Source of the DNA: Heliocidaris tuberculata | Lineage: Eukaryota > Echinodermata > Echinoidea > Camarodonta > Echinometridae | Length of the DNA: 64,000 bases | NCBI GenBank assembly: GCA_025618425.1 | Contig: CM046832.1 | Span: 70,725,707-70,789,706 of the forward strand | Reading direction: 5' to 3' | In this document: positions 1-10,830 of the stretch, in pieces | Layout of the letters: the number at the start of each line of letters is the position of its first letter | How positions within the stretch are numbered: position 1 is the stretch's first letter | The notes under the pieces: model-generated | Database searches by the model: none | Told to the model about the DNA's origin: nothing | Seen by the model: the letters and a program-made list of their open reading frames with translations, nothing else | Translations under genes and position numbers: made by a program

Positions 1-359
1 TTTCAATAAGAAGTGCATTTCAACATCTATGTCTACTTTACAGAGTGGGCATCAGGGCATATCCTATCTACTTGTGCTAATTTCTTGTAACGACCTTCCT
101 CACTGTTACCATGCTGTTACTTATCCTGATTTTGGTATATTTTGATATCTGTGTTTTTTTCAACAGGTAGTTTTCCAGTTTGAAATTGTTTTTAAGGATT
201 TTGTATGTTTTCAGTTTTGTAGAACATTCGGTATTATTTTCATTAATTAGGGTGTCTTTCCAGTTTCCAGGCTTTTATATATCTATCTCTTTCAATTTGC
301 CGAGTATAGCTTCCTTTAACCTTTTGTAAAATCTTTTGTAAAACAGGCTCGGCAAATAG

Positions 360-620
360 AACTCCACTTGTGATTTTAGTGAGAAGAGCGCCAGCTCTGT
401 TCTACGTGAAAGCCCTACAAACAAATGTGATGTTGACGTTTTTTTTCATGGATATGGGCGGAGCATGCATGAATCAGGGATCTAGGCGATCGCGACACCA
501 AAGGCGCGCCTGATGTATAGGGCGCGCGCGGGTACGAGCCATGCATGCCAGCGAGCTACCAGCCTCATAACCCTGTACCGGTGCCCGGTGTGCTGCGAGA
601 GCTAGTACAGAGCTTGTGAG
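360..620 (+). promoter_or_regulatory. GC-rich island with candidate non-coding first exon and splice donor
   Basis: This short stretch is far richer in C, G and CpG than its AT-rich surroundings, with runs such as GGCGCGCC and GGCGCGCGCGGG near 503-530. It ends in TTGTGAG followed by GTAAGA at 621, a strong consensus 5' splice site. I see no long ORF in it. Together these suggest a promoter region and a 5' untranslated first exon of a plus-strand gene whose remainder would be spliced from further right. There is no obvious TATA box, and the transcription start cannot be placed. It could instead be part of an unrecognised GC-rich transposon. Confidence 0.3.
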
Positions 621-1554
621 GTAAGATTATAAGATTTTTATGATGAAAATAATGAAATCAAATGACACATGCATATGATTGATTCTGAATGATCAATTGA
701 TAATGAGATGGATTCTTATGTAGTACCTAAGTACTGTGAGATTGTAATGCATGGTGTCTACCAGAAGAACGTTAAGGGTATCAGCATCCATGATGGGGTA
801 TCATCATCATCATCACATCATGTGGTTTAACTGTAAATGACATACATGTACCGTACATGCGCATCTGAAAGGTAGATCCAGCCAGCCATTGGCATGCATA
901 TTGGTATTTTACATTACTGACATGCATGTATGGTGGATCTCTGCTGACAAGTATGAGAGAATTGAGAGGAATGAATAATATTGCACTAGACTACTCAGTG
1001 TCTGATACACTCCCACTTAAGCGAGGTTTTTGGAGATAACCTCGCACTCTTTACCTTCATACCGTGAGCAATTGCCTTCCAAAGGCAAGTGTGTGATATC
1101 TTGCCCATATGTGTGCAGGAGGGGAGCAAGATCACCGACCAAAAACAGCCTGAAAATTTCACTTGATCAAGATGATAAAGATCCTATCGAAGGATCTGGC
1201 ATGAAATTAGATATTCTGTTATTCTAAAATGTAGAAGGAAGTATTTTCTCAAAATTTTGCCAATTATATTGGTGTTTTTACCTCTTCAACTTAGAGGTCG
1301 TGACGGGCTGAAATTGACACAGCCCCATATAGTGATAGTGATAGTGAGTGTGTCTGATAATGATATTGTGAAGAAAATAACAGAGGAAAGCTGGGAGCTG
1401 ATACATCATGTAATTCATACTCGTAGCATAGCAGACTGTGATAGAGAGTGGCAAAATCATTCACGGATCTCTGTGCTGGAATTGTCAGATTGCTCATTTG
1501 ATGCACAACAAAATGTAAGACTAATACAGGAGGAATGAATAAATACCCAGTGGA

Positions 1555-1770
1555 GAGATGAATGGATGGATTGATGGATGAATGGATGGATGCATGCATG
1601 GATGGATGTGGAAGTAGAAAAAGTGATGTATGAACAGCAACATCAAGTGAGGACCATGTGCATATGCCTAGATAAATGAATGAGTGAATGGATGGATGGA
1701 TGGACTGATGGATGGACAACTGATTATATGAATGTATGGATGGATAGTTTAATGATTGGATGAATGAAAG
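1555..1770. repeat. Degenerate (GATG)n microsatellite
   Basis: About 200 bp dominated by GATG/GGAT tetramers with interruptions and a non-repeat patch around 1610-1680. The apparent minus-strand reading frame here is translated repeat (Ser/His/Pro/Ile-rich) and not a gene. Confidence 0.85.
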
Positions 1771-2206
1771 GATGTATTACATAAAATGAATTAATGTGTT
1801 AGTGAACAAATGGTTAAATGGCTAAAGTGAAAGAAGGCATTTAGAATAGATGAATGATGGGGATGAATGTAACCCTGTAACCGATCATTGGATCGATAGC
1901 CGATTCCAATCCGATTTTTGTAAAATTGGACGCCAATTTCGAATCGCCGATCAAGAGAAAAGATCGAATGACAATAAAAAACATTAGTTGGCACAAAAAG
2001 AAGGGCTTCAAATTCACAAGTTATTATCCCATAAATACTTTTAAAAACATCCATACCTTTGGTTATTTTCTATGTGAAGTTGTTATAGACTCTATTTGTT
2101 AATGTTTAATGCTCTTATCCTGCCTCTGGAAGTAAAAAATTGGTCTAAAAGTAGAGCTAGAATATGTGAGCTGCCATTTTGGATTATATCATTTTTGGAT
2201 GACATC

Positions 2207-2250
2207 ATTTTTTTGGCTCTCCCAACATTTTTTTGGCTCTCCCAACATTG
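2207..2250. repeat. 20-bp tandem duplication
   Basis: The unit TTTTTGGCTCTCCCAACAT occurs twice back to back with a period of about 20 bp in otherwise unremarkable AT-rich sequence. This is a simple local duplication. Confidence 0.7.
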
Positions 2251-2499
2251 ACAATGTTGGAAAAAATTAAATGGCTCTCTAAAATTTTATTTTTCAAAGT
2301 ACATGTATGCCATTATGATATATTTTTTTAAAGTCAAAGAATATTTTCTTGTACTCATAATACCACATTCTTAATTCATAAAGCTGATAGATCTATTTAC
2401 TTTGTAATCATTACAAGTCTTTATTTGTAAATTTAGGAATCAACGTACTATAAGGCTATTTGCTCTTTTTTGTTGACCCCTCATTCCCATAATTTGTTA

Positions 2500-2619
2500 T
2501 TTTTGTCTTTAATTTGAATCGTATTTTTTGTATATACTGGATATCGCCTTACTGTTTTATGTATGTTTTTTATGGAGAATGTAAATAAAGTTGGATTGAA
2601 TTGAATTGAATTGAATTGA
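2500..2619 (+). mobile_element. Possible truncated non-LTR retrotransposon 3' tail
   Basis: The segment contains AATGTAAATAAAG, a polyadenylation-like signal, immediately followed by a (TTGAA)n run at 2591-2618. An AATAAA-like signal ending in a short simple repeat is typical of 3' ends of CR1/L2/Jockey-type LINEs in invertebrates. No reverse transcriptase sequence is visible upstream, so it would be a severely 5'-truncated copy. It could also be a simple pentanucleotide microsatellite. Confidence 0.4.
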
Positions 2620-5516
2620 CTCCTACATGAGGATAGACAGTGTGCAGGCATGTGGAATGTATGCATACAACATGTACTCTTCACAGGTGTAGTGTGCAAT
2701 GTTTATCCTTAGTGCCTGAATCTTGTAGCAATTACAAAATTGATATTAGCTTTAGAAATTAAGAATGTAGTGTTAGGAGTAAAATAAATTATTCTTTGAC
2801 ATGAAAAAAAAACAGAGGGAAATGACTTCCTTTTGTACCTCCCTAACCCTAACCCTACCGAAAGAGGAATTATTAGAAGATAGGTGAATAAATAAATGTA
2901 TGATAAACTAGGGTAATCATTGAATTAACATCCCCACTCCCCCAACTCCCAACATAACTAAATTGATTTTTTCGCATTATATCCCTCAATTTATAATTTT
3001 ATTGCTTTGATTCCTCAAATCGCCTGTAATGAATCATTTGCTATTTTAAACAGTCTTTAAGAGCAACTTCAGAACACCCCACAGCCTAACCCTATGCTTT
3101 GGTCGTCTACGTACATAAGCCCTATTGGTGAGATAATCTATAGTTAACTGTTAAGCCAATCTCGGAGAATATTGTTTTCTAAAACTCTTAGAAAATGAAT
3201 CATATACATCATATACACACTGGATTCCTCACCATCTCATTAAGTTTGATTTATCTCTAAGTCTAATTCTTGTTTTTGTTTATACTTCTTACAGCAGGTA
3301 GCATGGCAGCTATCCTTGAAGCATACATGTACTGTTTGTTGGGGCATAGATAACTTACATTTATTGCAAAGCCAGTGCAATGTGATACTAGAATTTTTCT
3401 GCCCTTCAAAACTGCTGCATGTACACATTTTGTAGGCCCACATATTTTTCTATGCAGGGGTGTACATTGAGATTCATTGAAAGCCCTTTTTCCAAACAAA
3501 AACATTTGAAAAGAAAAGAAAAAAATCATAATTAGAATGACAATATCCTTTGATACATGTATATCTGTATTATTATATTACTGTGTAGTTTTCTATGATT
3601 ATTGTACTGCCTCTCTTCGTAACTATGCTGGCTATTTTCTCTCATTCTCTTTTTACCATATGTTCCTATCAGTATAGTCTGATGAGAGCTAGAAGGTATT
3701 AACTGTGTAAAAACTTACAAATTAATGCCATTCTGGCTCTCAGTAGATGCTGTCATGTAAATAATATTTCAAATCTCATTCATCATCCTTATTCCTTATA
3801 AAGGAATGGCAGATGTTAATGGTTGTTATGTTGTAACCTATCTTTAAAATCCTGCATATAATTGATGGGCTGGGCTTTCCAAACCACTCGGTTAGAAACA
3901 GGATGCAAAAGCACTGCCCCCAAAAGATAAGTGTCATAATGAACATCTAGGAATATTATATTCATAATGTTAATTCATGCAAGGATTTTACATACTGTAA
4001 TTTGCTAATTATTGAAAGTGTCTATTAAGTTGTTGGGAGGGCTTGACACTATTAAAAAAGATTCAGAACCAACAGATATTAATTATGTACATGTTGGGGC
4101 CTAAACAGTATCCTGTGAATATGGACCCATATATTTTGCTCTGATCCCTTTTGATCAAGGACATATTAGCCCTTTTATTGACTACCATTACCCAAAATTA
4201 TTATTTAGGACTCCAATATTATGAAAAAGATTGATAATAGTCAATTTATTCAATTCTGTTTTGATGGTAATTCTGACCTATTAGTTATGAAAAGTATTAA
4301 AAAAACACCCTATTACATATATAGCTCATTCTAAGAGGCATGCCATAAGTTGGGCATAAGTTGAAACGTGATTCCATCAACGACTTCATCTAACCTTTCC
4401 CCAGATGAAAGTTCTCAAGGGGATTGGTGGATGTGCCATCTTTTTTCAGTTATCAATTGAAAATTGAAGAAAATATGCTTTCAATTTCCTGACTATGAGA
4501 TGCAATAAGCATGGTCCATTCTATTTATGCTGTAGAGAAGTACAGTGAACCTGTCTTGGATTGTCAAGTCTAAAAATATCTCTCCTAATATAAGAGAGAG
4601 ACTCCAAAGCATTCTTTTCTTTTTTACAAGAGTCTGAATTAAAAAAGAAAAAAAAAAAGGAGGGGGTGATAAGGATGAAGGATAGGGAGAAAAGGAAAGT
4701 GAGAAAGAGGAGAAAGAAAGAGAGAGTGAGAAAGAGAAAGATATACATTGTAAAAACAGAGATGACTGAAAAATTATTTTTGCATTGTGAAAGCTTCTTT
4801 GTATTTATGGAATTTGAAAAAATAAATTGATCATTATAGTCAATTGATGCCAGCTTTCTCTTACTATCTGCTTGCATTTACATATATGCTATTTTTTTTT
4901 TTTTATTACCATCGGGTTTGGCAATAGAATAGTAGAGAGGGTGTTTTGTTAATCTTCCAGTTTGTGCAGTTCTCCCCTTTTCATTACACATGGAAGATTG
5001 TATTTAGCCTTTTAAGGTGATACTGGTGATTGACAACTCAGACAGGGCTCAATCTTGTTGTTTGGTCACATACATAGAACAGATGTCCTTGTTTGTTACA
5101 TAGTTGCATTTCTCTCATCACATCTCCATTTTCAACTTGACAGTAACAAGGACTCCCTCTTATGAATGCTAGCCTCAGGAATGGACGGCTCCTGTGTTTA
5201 CCATGTGCAATCAGGCCAGTTTTATGAGGTCGGGATATGTTTTTCTTCAGGTCAAACAATTTATGGTCTTCACGGGAATTGTAAAGGTTGCATTTAAAAA
5301 TCTAAATTTGCAGAGCTACCCAAGCCAGGGGACTGGGAGAATTCTGAGGACTGACTGGTATTTTTGAGATGAAATCTGAAATCTGATAAATTTTGAGATG
5401 GTGGAGGTCATACCTTTATTTTTCAGTTAAATCATGCAAGTCATTCTTTTTCAGAAGCAAGTTTCATACAGGTGAGTGAGCTCTAGTATAACCCAGCTAT
5501 ACAGCAGGGTCGACAT
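2620..5516. other. AT-rich sequence without recognisable gene
   Basis: No ORF with protein-like composition is visible. Purine-rich stretches (for example 4640-4740) create spurious minus-strand frames. There are two and a half CCCTAA units at about 2841-2858, too few to call telomeric. A candidate mini-exon at 5427-5471 is bounded by a TTTTTCAG acceptor and an ACAG/GTGAGT donor and is open for 15 codons, but is too short to support. Confidence 0.6.
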
Positions 5517-5901
5517 TTAAGAGAAAGTTGAGTTCTCGGAAAGGTGAAAAATAATTTTGAGCTTTCTTTTTCCATTTTAGTTCAGTTTGGAAGAACATCA
5601 TAGTAGAAATGTCCCCTGAAAAGGATTGCTCTCATATTCAAAATATGACAAAAAATAGCTGAAGTGTTCAGGCTGAACATTCATGCCACATGTGTGTGCA
5701 GTCCCATGTACCCATTTCTGTGTGCAGTGCATGTGCTTTTCAGTGAGCTTGGGTCAGTTTCTTATCATTTTGATGGTTCCAAAACCTCATCACAGCATAC
5801 ACCAATTCTTATGTAGACATGATCAACCTTTCCAAATTGTTTTGAGATAGTTTCTTTCTCATTGTAATCGCATGACCAGAACTCAGCTTTATCTTTGAAT
5901 C
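5517..5901 (+). repeat. Dispersed repeat, copy A (pair with 28074-28459)
   Basis: This segment aligns along its whole length with 28074-28459 in the same orientation, with frequent substitutions. Shared stretches include TGTCCCCTGAAAAGGATTGC, TGTGTGCAGTGCATGTG and CAATTCTTATGT. Both copies begin at a TTAA followed by a purine-rich start (TTAAGAGAAAG here, TTAAAGGGAAG in the partner). It may be half of, or a one-armed derivative of, the AGGG-ended TTAA elements elsewhere in the window, but no inverted partner end is visible. No coding capacity is seen. Confidence 0.75.
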
Positions 5902-5946
5902 TTTTTATCAAGGGGTCCAGATTTAAATTGTTTTAATAGTTTAATA

Positions 5947-6443
5947 CGTTCACACGATGGAACCTAAACTTTAAGTTTCACTTGTAGTTTCAAGACCTTA
6001 AGTTAACTTGTAGTTACATGTATCTTGTAGTTTCAGACTGTATGAACGGACTTGTGGTTTCGAAACATTTAGTTTACTTGTAGTTCTAGAACCACAAGCG
6101 AGCTTGTGGTTAAGGTCGAAACCATGAGCAGTGGGTGGTCCTCCGTCGAAGTTTTGCACCATGTATAAATATAATAAACTTTAAGTTTGACCTCGCTGTT
6201 CATGTTAAATTTCCGGTCACACCCTTTCGCGTGTTATGAACACAGGATCTGTATGTGTACTGTACACACAATCAGATTCGGTAGTATCTACTTCCTGGGT
6301 TAACCACGACGATCGCTCGGCTTGTAGTTTCAGCTCGTTGTTTAGGGCCCATGTGAACCCTCGTTGGGGTTAGGGAGTCATGGTTTTGTTAACTTAAAGT
6401 TCCCCTAATTTAAAGTTTCGAAACCACAAGTCCCGTATGAACG
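5947..6443 (+). mobile_element. CGTTCAYACG-ended MITE, copy A
   Basis: The ends are inverted: CGTTCACACGATGG at the left and the complement of CGTTCATACGGGA at the right. They are flanked by TA (5945-5946) and TA (6444-6445), compatible with a TA target duplication. The interior is unusual: an ACTTGTAGTTTC-like motif recurs about eight times, in both orientations, mostly near the ends. The element is present again, reverse-complemented, at 47671-48199. It is non-coding and its superfamily is unassigned. Confidence 0.75.
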
Positions 6444-6944
6444 TAGCTAAAGTCTGTGTCGGAACCCAGGTTTAAATTTCAGTTTTCAGGGCCCTTGTGC
6501 ACTGGGCCAGTGGCCCCTCTTACATTAGACTTAAATTCCTGTGACTGCTTTATTACTTGTTGAGATTTCACTGTTAGTGTTGTTCATGGCAGCATTTCCG
6601 TAATTATGGCTTACATTATACTAAGTGGAAACACACAACATTCCTAATTTTGTCTTAAAGTTACACAATCCAAACTTTTTAAGGCTTGGAATATTTTTCT
6701 TTTTAGAGTTTTTTTTTTCCCTGTTCCCCTGCATGTTACACATGTAAGGCCATATGGAGCAAAAATGATAGGGAAATTCATTCATGCAGGCACTCGATGG
6801 TGCATATGAATAGCCAGCACCAAAGTAAATTTGTGGGACTAGCTTGATGGCTTCTTATTCTTTCATATGTATGTTTTCATGTATTTACTCAAACTCTCTC
6901 TCTAGTCAATCCCTCATGCATTACAAGAGGTGGTTTATTTACAG

Positions 6945-7058
6945 GATCCTATAATAATGAGGATTGGTGGAGAAGGAAAGCAGTGGACCAAGAAACTCTT
7001 TATATCAAGCGAAAAGCGAGTCTTTGAAGGTCTGCCCACAACAAAAGTGTCGGCTTGA
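6945..7058 (+). other. Exon-like segment, candidate terminal coding exon
   Basis: A pyrimidine-containing acceptor (GGTTTATTTACAG) precedes 6945. From there one frame is open for 37 codons to a TGA at 7056-7058, reading DPIIMRIGGEGK then further Lys/Glu/Phe/Ser-rich residues and ending GLPTTKVSA. The composition is more protein-like than surrounding frames and there is an AATAAA about 200 bp downstream. No family is recognised. The open length is short enough to arise by chance. Confidence 0.25.
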
Positions 7059-7240
7059 GAATTGAAGATTGCTCAGATGCTGCTGAATGGTAGTTTGTTA
7101 TGAAATGGCTTAAATTGGAAATGTAACAGCATTTAAAGTTACTATTTCACATGTCAAATGGTATGTGAAGCAAAATCTGTTCAAGTTGTTATAGCAGCAA
7201 CACAATCTAGAAAACAAACAATGTCATTAGAAAGAAGCAA

Positions 7241-7266
7241 GAGAGAGAGAGAGAGAGAGAGAGAGA
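7241..7266. repeat. (GA)n microsatellite
   Basis: A clean GA dinucleotide run. It lies inside a spurious plus-strand frame rich in Arg-Glu. Confidence 0.9.
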
Positions 7267-7494
7267 ATAAATATTTACAGCTGCATTTCCTAAATTCATG
7301 TAGCCTACAGATGTACATTTTCCTAAAAGATGTCGGAAATTAAATTATTCAAGGGCAGTTTCCTCTTTTGTGCACTAAAGAGTTCATTTTGCTTGTAACT
7401 CTCTAACAAGGTTTTATTAAATAATCGTTTTATGATAGATTTATGCATGGTTGAACCATATGAGGAGATGTTTATACATTAAACAGGTTAGTAT

Positions 7495-7940
7495 ACCCTG
7501 GTTAATGAAAGCAATAAATGAGAGAATGCAATCAGTGAAATCTGTTACAAGAAATTAATGTAGTTTAAAAGTTGTGATCAGTCGGACTCAAATGAAAATT
7601 GGTAGCTCTGTAATTACCCATTTACACATGAACTAGAATTTCTTAATTTTTTTCCCAAGAAAGTATTATTTCATACATGTACATCACTTATATTATTGCA
7701 CATGTTTGTCCACACTTTATCAGCAACCAAGAAGAGGGATTTCTTTGATAATTGTCACAGCAAAGCAATGAAGGCTGCTGTCAAGAGAAGTATTCAGTTG
7801 CAAATATTTCTATTTTGATCGATTACAAGTTTAAAAATTGTAAGTTCCTTATCCTTTATCAGATTTAACTCAGACTCTCTCTGATATGTTTCTCCTGATA
7901 AAAACAAACTTCATATCAAATAGACTTCCCCTGAAGGAGA
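7495..7940. mobile_element. Decayed foldback element related to the TTAA family
   Basis: The left half (around 7560-7610) contains AAAAGTTGTGATCAGT followed by an ATTGG(T)AGCTCTG block that matches the arm of the element at 9563. The right half (around 7815-7935) carries the inverted counterpart, ending in AGACTTCCCCTGAAGG, comparable to the CCTTTCAG-type end of that element. The terminal TTAA sites are not intact, so this looks like an old copy. Confidence 0.5.
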
Positions 7941-9562
7941 GAACAAGAGAGAATGGAGGAGCGGGAAACCAAAGTGAGGAAAAAAAATGAAGGAAAGATA
8001 AATTGTAAAATATTAAAATGTATATTTTTGCTTGCAGTGAATAAGGAGTGTATCCATCTGTAGGGGCATGAATTTTGGCATGGCAAAAAATTTCAAGAAT
8101 TTCTGATGGATGATCTTTTTTTGCAAATAAATGTAACTTCCTTATAGATTGGTTTTATAAGATTTTGTCATTGAGAAGTGCATGCAGTAAGTGAACCATA
8201 GATTTTGGCCAGTCTTGTTAATACTTTCTACTTGTCACCCTTAACTGCTTTAAAAAGTGGTAGAATTTAATGGTATATGGCTATTACAAGGATGGTGTCA
8301 ATACATTTCCAGCTTCAATGGTGAACTTTGTGCTCTGTCATTGGATTCAATCAATCTTTGAACTGTACATTGCCGGTGTTTCATTTAAATTCCTTTGAAT
8401 TCTGTTTTTAAACAACTCTGAATGGTTTCTTTTTGTCAGTGTAACATACCTCATTGCATTGCATGAGGGAATTACCTTCATTATTCAAAATGGAGGAATA
8501 TCTATACATCGCTTCTGGCTTTGGGCAAAGCCAATTTGAAAGGTATCACAGATGAGCAAATGTTTAATAGGTAGAAAATCAGTGGCTTTGATTTGCTGGA
8601 ACTTAAAATTGGATGTAAAATGATTTAAAGGTAGGGTTTACCTTTTTTGTTGAAGCTTTAGAATAAACCCTTACCTTGAAATTATGAATTATTGAAATGC
8701 GCACATTTAGACTTATAATAGGCCTACATGTTTGAAAGAAGTGGACATTTACACAATATACTTCACTCCCAAACTTAATTCAAATATGCATTACAATGAA
8801 TATACATGTACTTCTCTCTTTAAGTTTGACTAATGTGCCAGTGTTCATTACACATTTTCCCCCCTGAATTTAGTCATGGAATACCTCTAATGTTCGCCAT
8901 AATAATGTGTGGGAAAAATAACAGTTATCCATTTATGCACATTACATAAAAGGCAGTTTTGTATATTTTTCGCAGACTTATACATATTTTGATTCTCATG
9001 TATTAAAATTCAGATTACAGAAATTTGAATATATATTATATTGGTGTAGAGATAATTTGTCTTTCAAGCAATATAAAATGGAGTCCCCCATTAAGGGAAG
9101 AGGATTGATGGAGAGTAGTCATACTACCTGGAGCATAAGGGCTTATAATCAATCCTATATGTCACAAGGTGCTGAAAAACAGACAAGATTTAATGTTTGC
9201 TGTGATCTTTCTTGAAGATTCCTATTCTGTCGTTAGACTTAAAAGATGCTTTTTGGAATGATAATAGTTTGATTTTGCTAGAAAACCTAATAATTTTCTA
9301 GAACTTTCAGTGTGAGTTTTTATTACATATAGTAAAATGGAATGAAATGGAATACCAGGCAGAATAGGAACAAAAATTTGAGAAGCTTCCTCATCCAATA
9401 TTTTTCCCTGTGATGAAGAAGATCATTTTTATTATTTTATTTATCATTGATAAAGGAAATAATAAAAGGGTCTGCATCAGGAATTGGAAACATTGTCAAA
9501 TCACCCTTCCAATTTTTGTACTAGTTTGTGTTTATATACCATATTGTTCTGTAGTTCATTAA
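7941..9562. other. AT-rich sequence without recognisable gene
   Basis: No coding-like frame, no inverted repeat with clear ends and no microsatellite of note were seen. It is consistent with intron or intergenic DNA. Confidence 0.6.
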
Positions 9563-10098
9563 AGGGAAAGTCCCCCCTGATTATAAGTTGGTCTTAAAAG
9601 AAGCAAAAAAATCAAAGAAACAGATCAGTGAAGGTTTGAGCAAAATACAATAAGAATTAAGGCAGTTATGAATTTTTAAAGTTGTGATCAATTAAACACA
9701 AATTGGCAACTCCATGACGTATCTTGCAAGCTCCTCTCCCATTCGTCCTGTACCCCCAAAATCATCAATTTCCATTTCCTCTTTCGAAAATATTCAATCA
9801 TATATGCATCTTAGATATAATCAATGCTTATATGTTTCTGCACAAAACCTGTATTTGTTCCTTCATCCAAAACTAAGAAAATGAAAATTCATGAAATTTT
9901 CTGTACTGAGCAAATGGGAGAGGAGCTCACAAGATAATGTACATCATGGAGTTGCCAAGTTGTGTTTGATTGCTTACAACTTTAAAAATTCATAAATTTC
10001 TTATTTCTTATTGTATTTTGCTCAAACTTTCACTGATTTGTTTCTTTGATTTTTCTGCTTCTTTTAAAACCAACTTGTAATCAGGGTGGACTTTTCCT
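9563..10098. mobile_element. TTAA-flanked foldback MITE (AGGG ends)
   Basis: The left end reads TTAA then AGGGAAAGTCC; the right end is its complement with the TTAA degraded to TTCA (10099-10102). The two arms are inverted copies for about 180 bp and share GATCAGTGAAGGTTTGAGC-like and TTGGCAACTCCATGA blocks. With near-complete arms around a short centre, this is a classic foldback MITE without coding capacity. TTAA specificity is known for the piggyBac and Kolobok superfamilies; the ends alone do not decide between them. Confidence 0.8.
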
Positions 10099-10279
10099 TT
10101 CAGTGATCATGCTCAGGGTCACTTTTCATTATTTAGAATCTACTTTTTCTTTGGCTTTTCAAAATTAGGTCACATTATGTTATTATAGTCTGTGATTAAC
10201 ACTCTGGATGGATAATCAAGTTTCTTTGTATCCTCCATTATCATCATGAAGAGCCTCTTTTCTCAGGTGCTTTTGTTAA

Positions 10280-10826
10280 AGGGCAATCCAACCTTGGTAA
10301 AAAAATGATTTGAGTGAAAGAAAAATAATAGAAACAGGATGATGAAAGTTTGAAAGAAATTGGACAAAGAATAAGAGAGTTATGAATGTTTGAAAAATGA
10401 GATCACTACATTTCATGCGAATCCCATATTGGCAATTTTGTGAATGGATCGTGACATGTTCACAGTCAACTCTCCTGTTTGTCATACACCAAAATATTCA
10501 ATTCTCGTTTTCTTGTGAGGGCTTTTTCCCTCGGGGCAGTGCTCAAAATATATTGTAGATAGCATATTGTTATAGGTCCTCCAAAAAGAAAAAGATCTAT
10601 TGAGGTATACATTTAAAAAAAGTCATTTTGTGTGTTGGAGCAAATGGGAAAGTTGACTGCTGTTACATCACAGTGACCATACCGAAATGGCCAATTTGAA
10701 ATTCTCATATGTATACTATAGTGATTACAAATTTTTAAAAATCTTTAAAATTCCTTATTGCTTGTTCGATTTCATTTCACACTTTCACCACTCTAAATCC
10801 AGTTATTACAAAGGTTAGATTGCCCT
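10280..10826 (+). mobile_element. TTAA-flanked foldback MITE, copy 1 of the AGGGCAATCC family
   Basis: It is flanked by TTAA at 10276-10279 and 10827-10830. Ends are AGGGCAATCCAACC and the complement of AGGGCAATCTAACC. The arms pair imperfectly over roughly 200 bp, and the centre holds CCCTCGGGGCAGTGCTC. A full second copy lies in the same orientation at 16352-16934, sharing the same centre (CATATTGTTATAGGTCCTC). The right TTAA is shared with the next element, so the two abut. No coding capacity is seen; the minus-strand frame at 10276-10485 is a shadow. Confidence 0.85.
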
Positions 10827-10830
10827 TTAA

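Noticed and set aside
1291..1719. 142-codon minus-strand frame
   Set aside because: Roughly half is translated GATG microsatellite (His/Pro/Ser/Ile); no motif, and the remainder is not protein-like.
2841..2858. CCCTAACCCTAACCCTA as interstitial telomere
   Set aside because: Fewer than three units; expected by chance in 64 kb of this composition.
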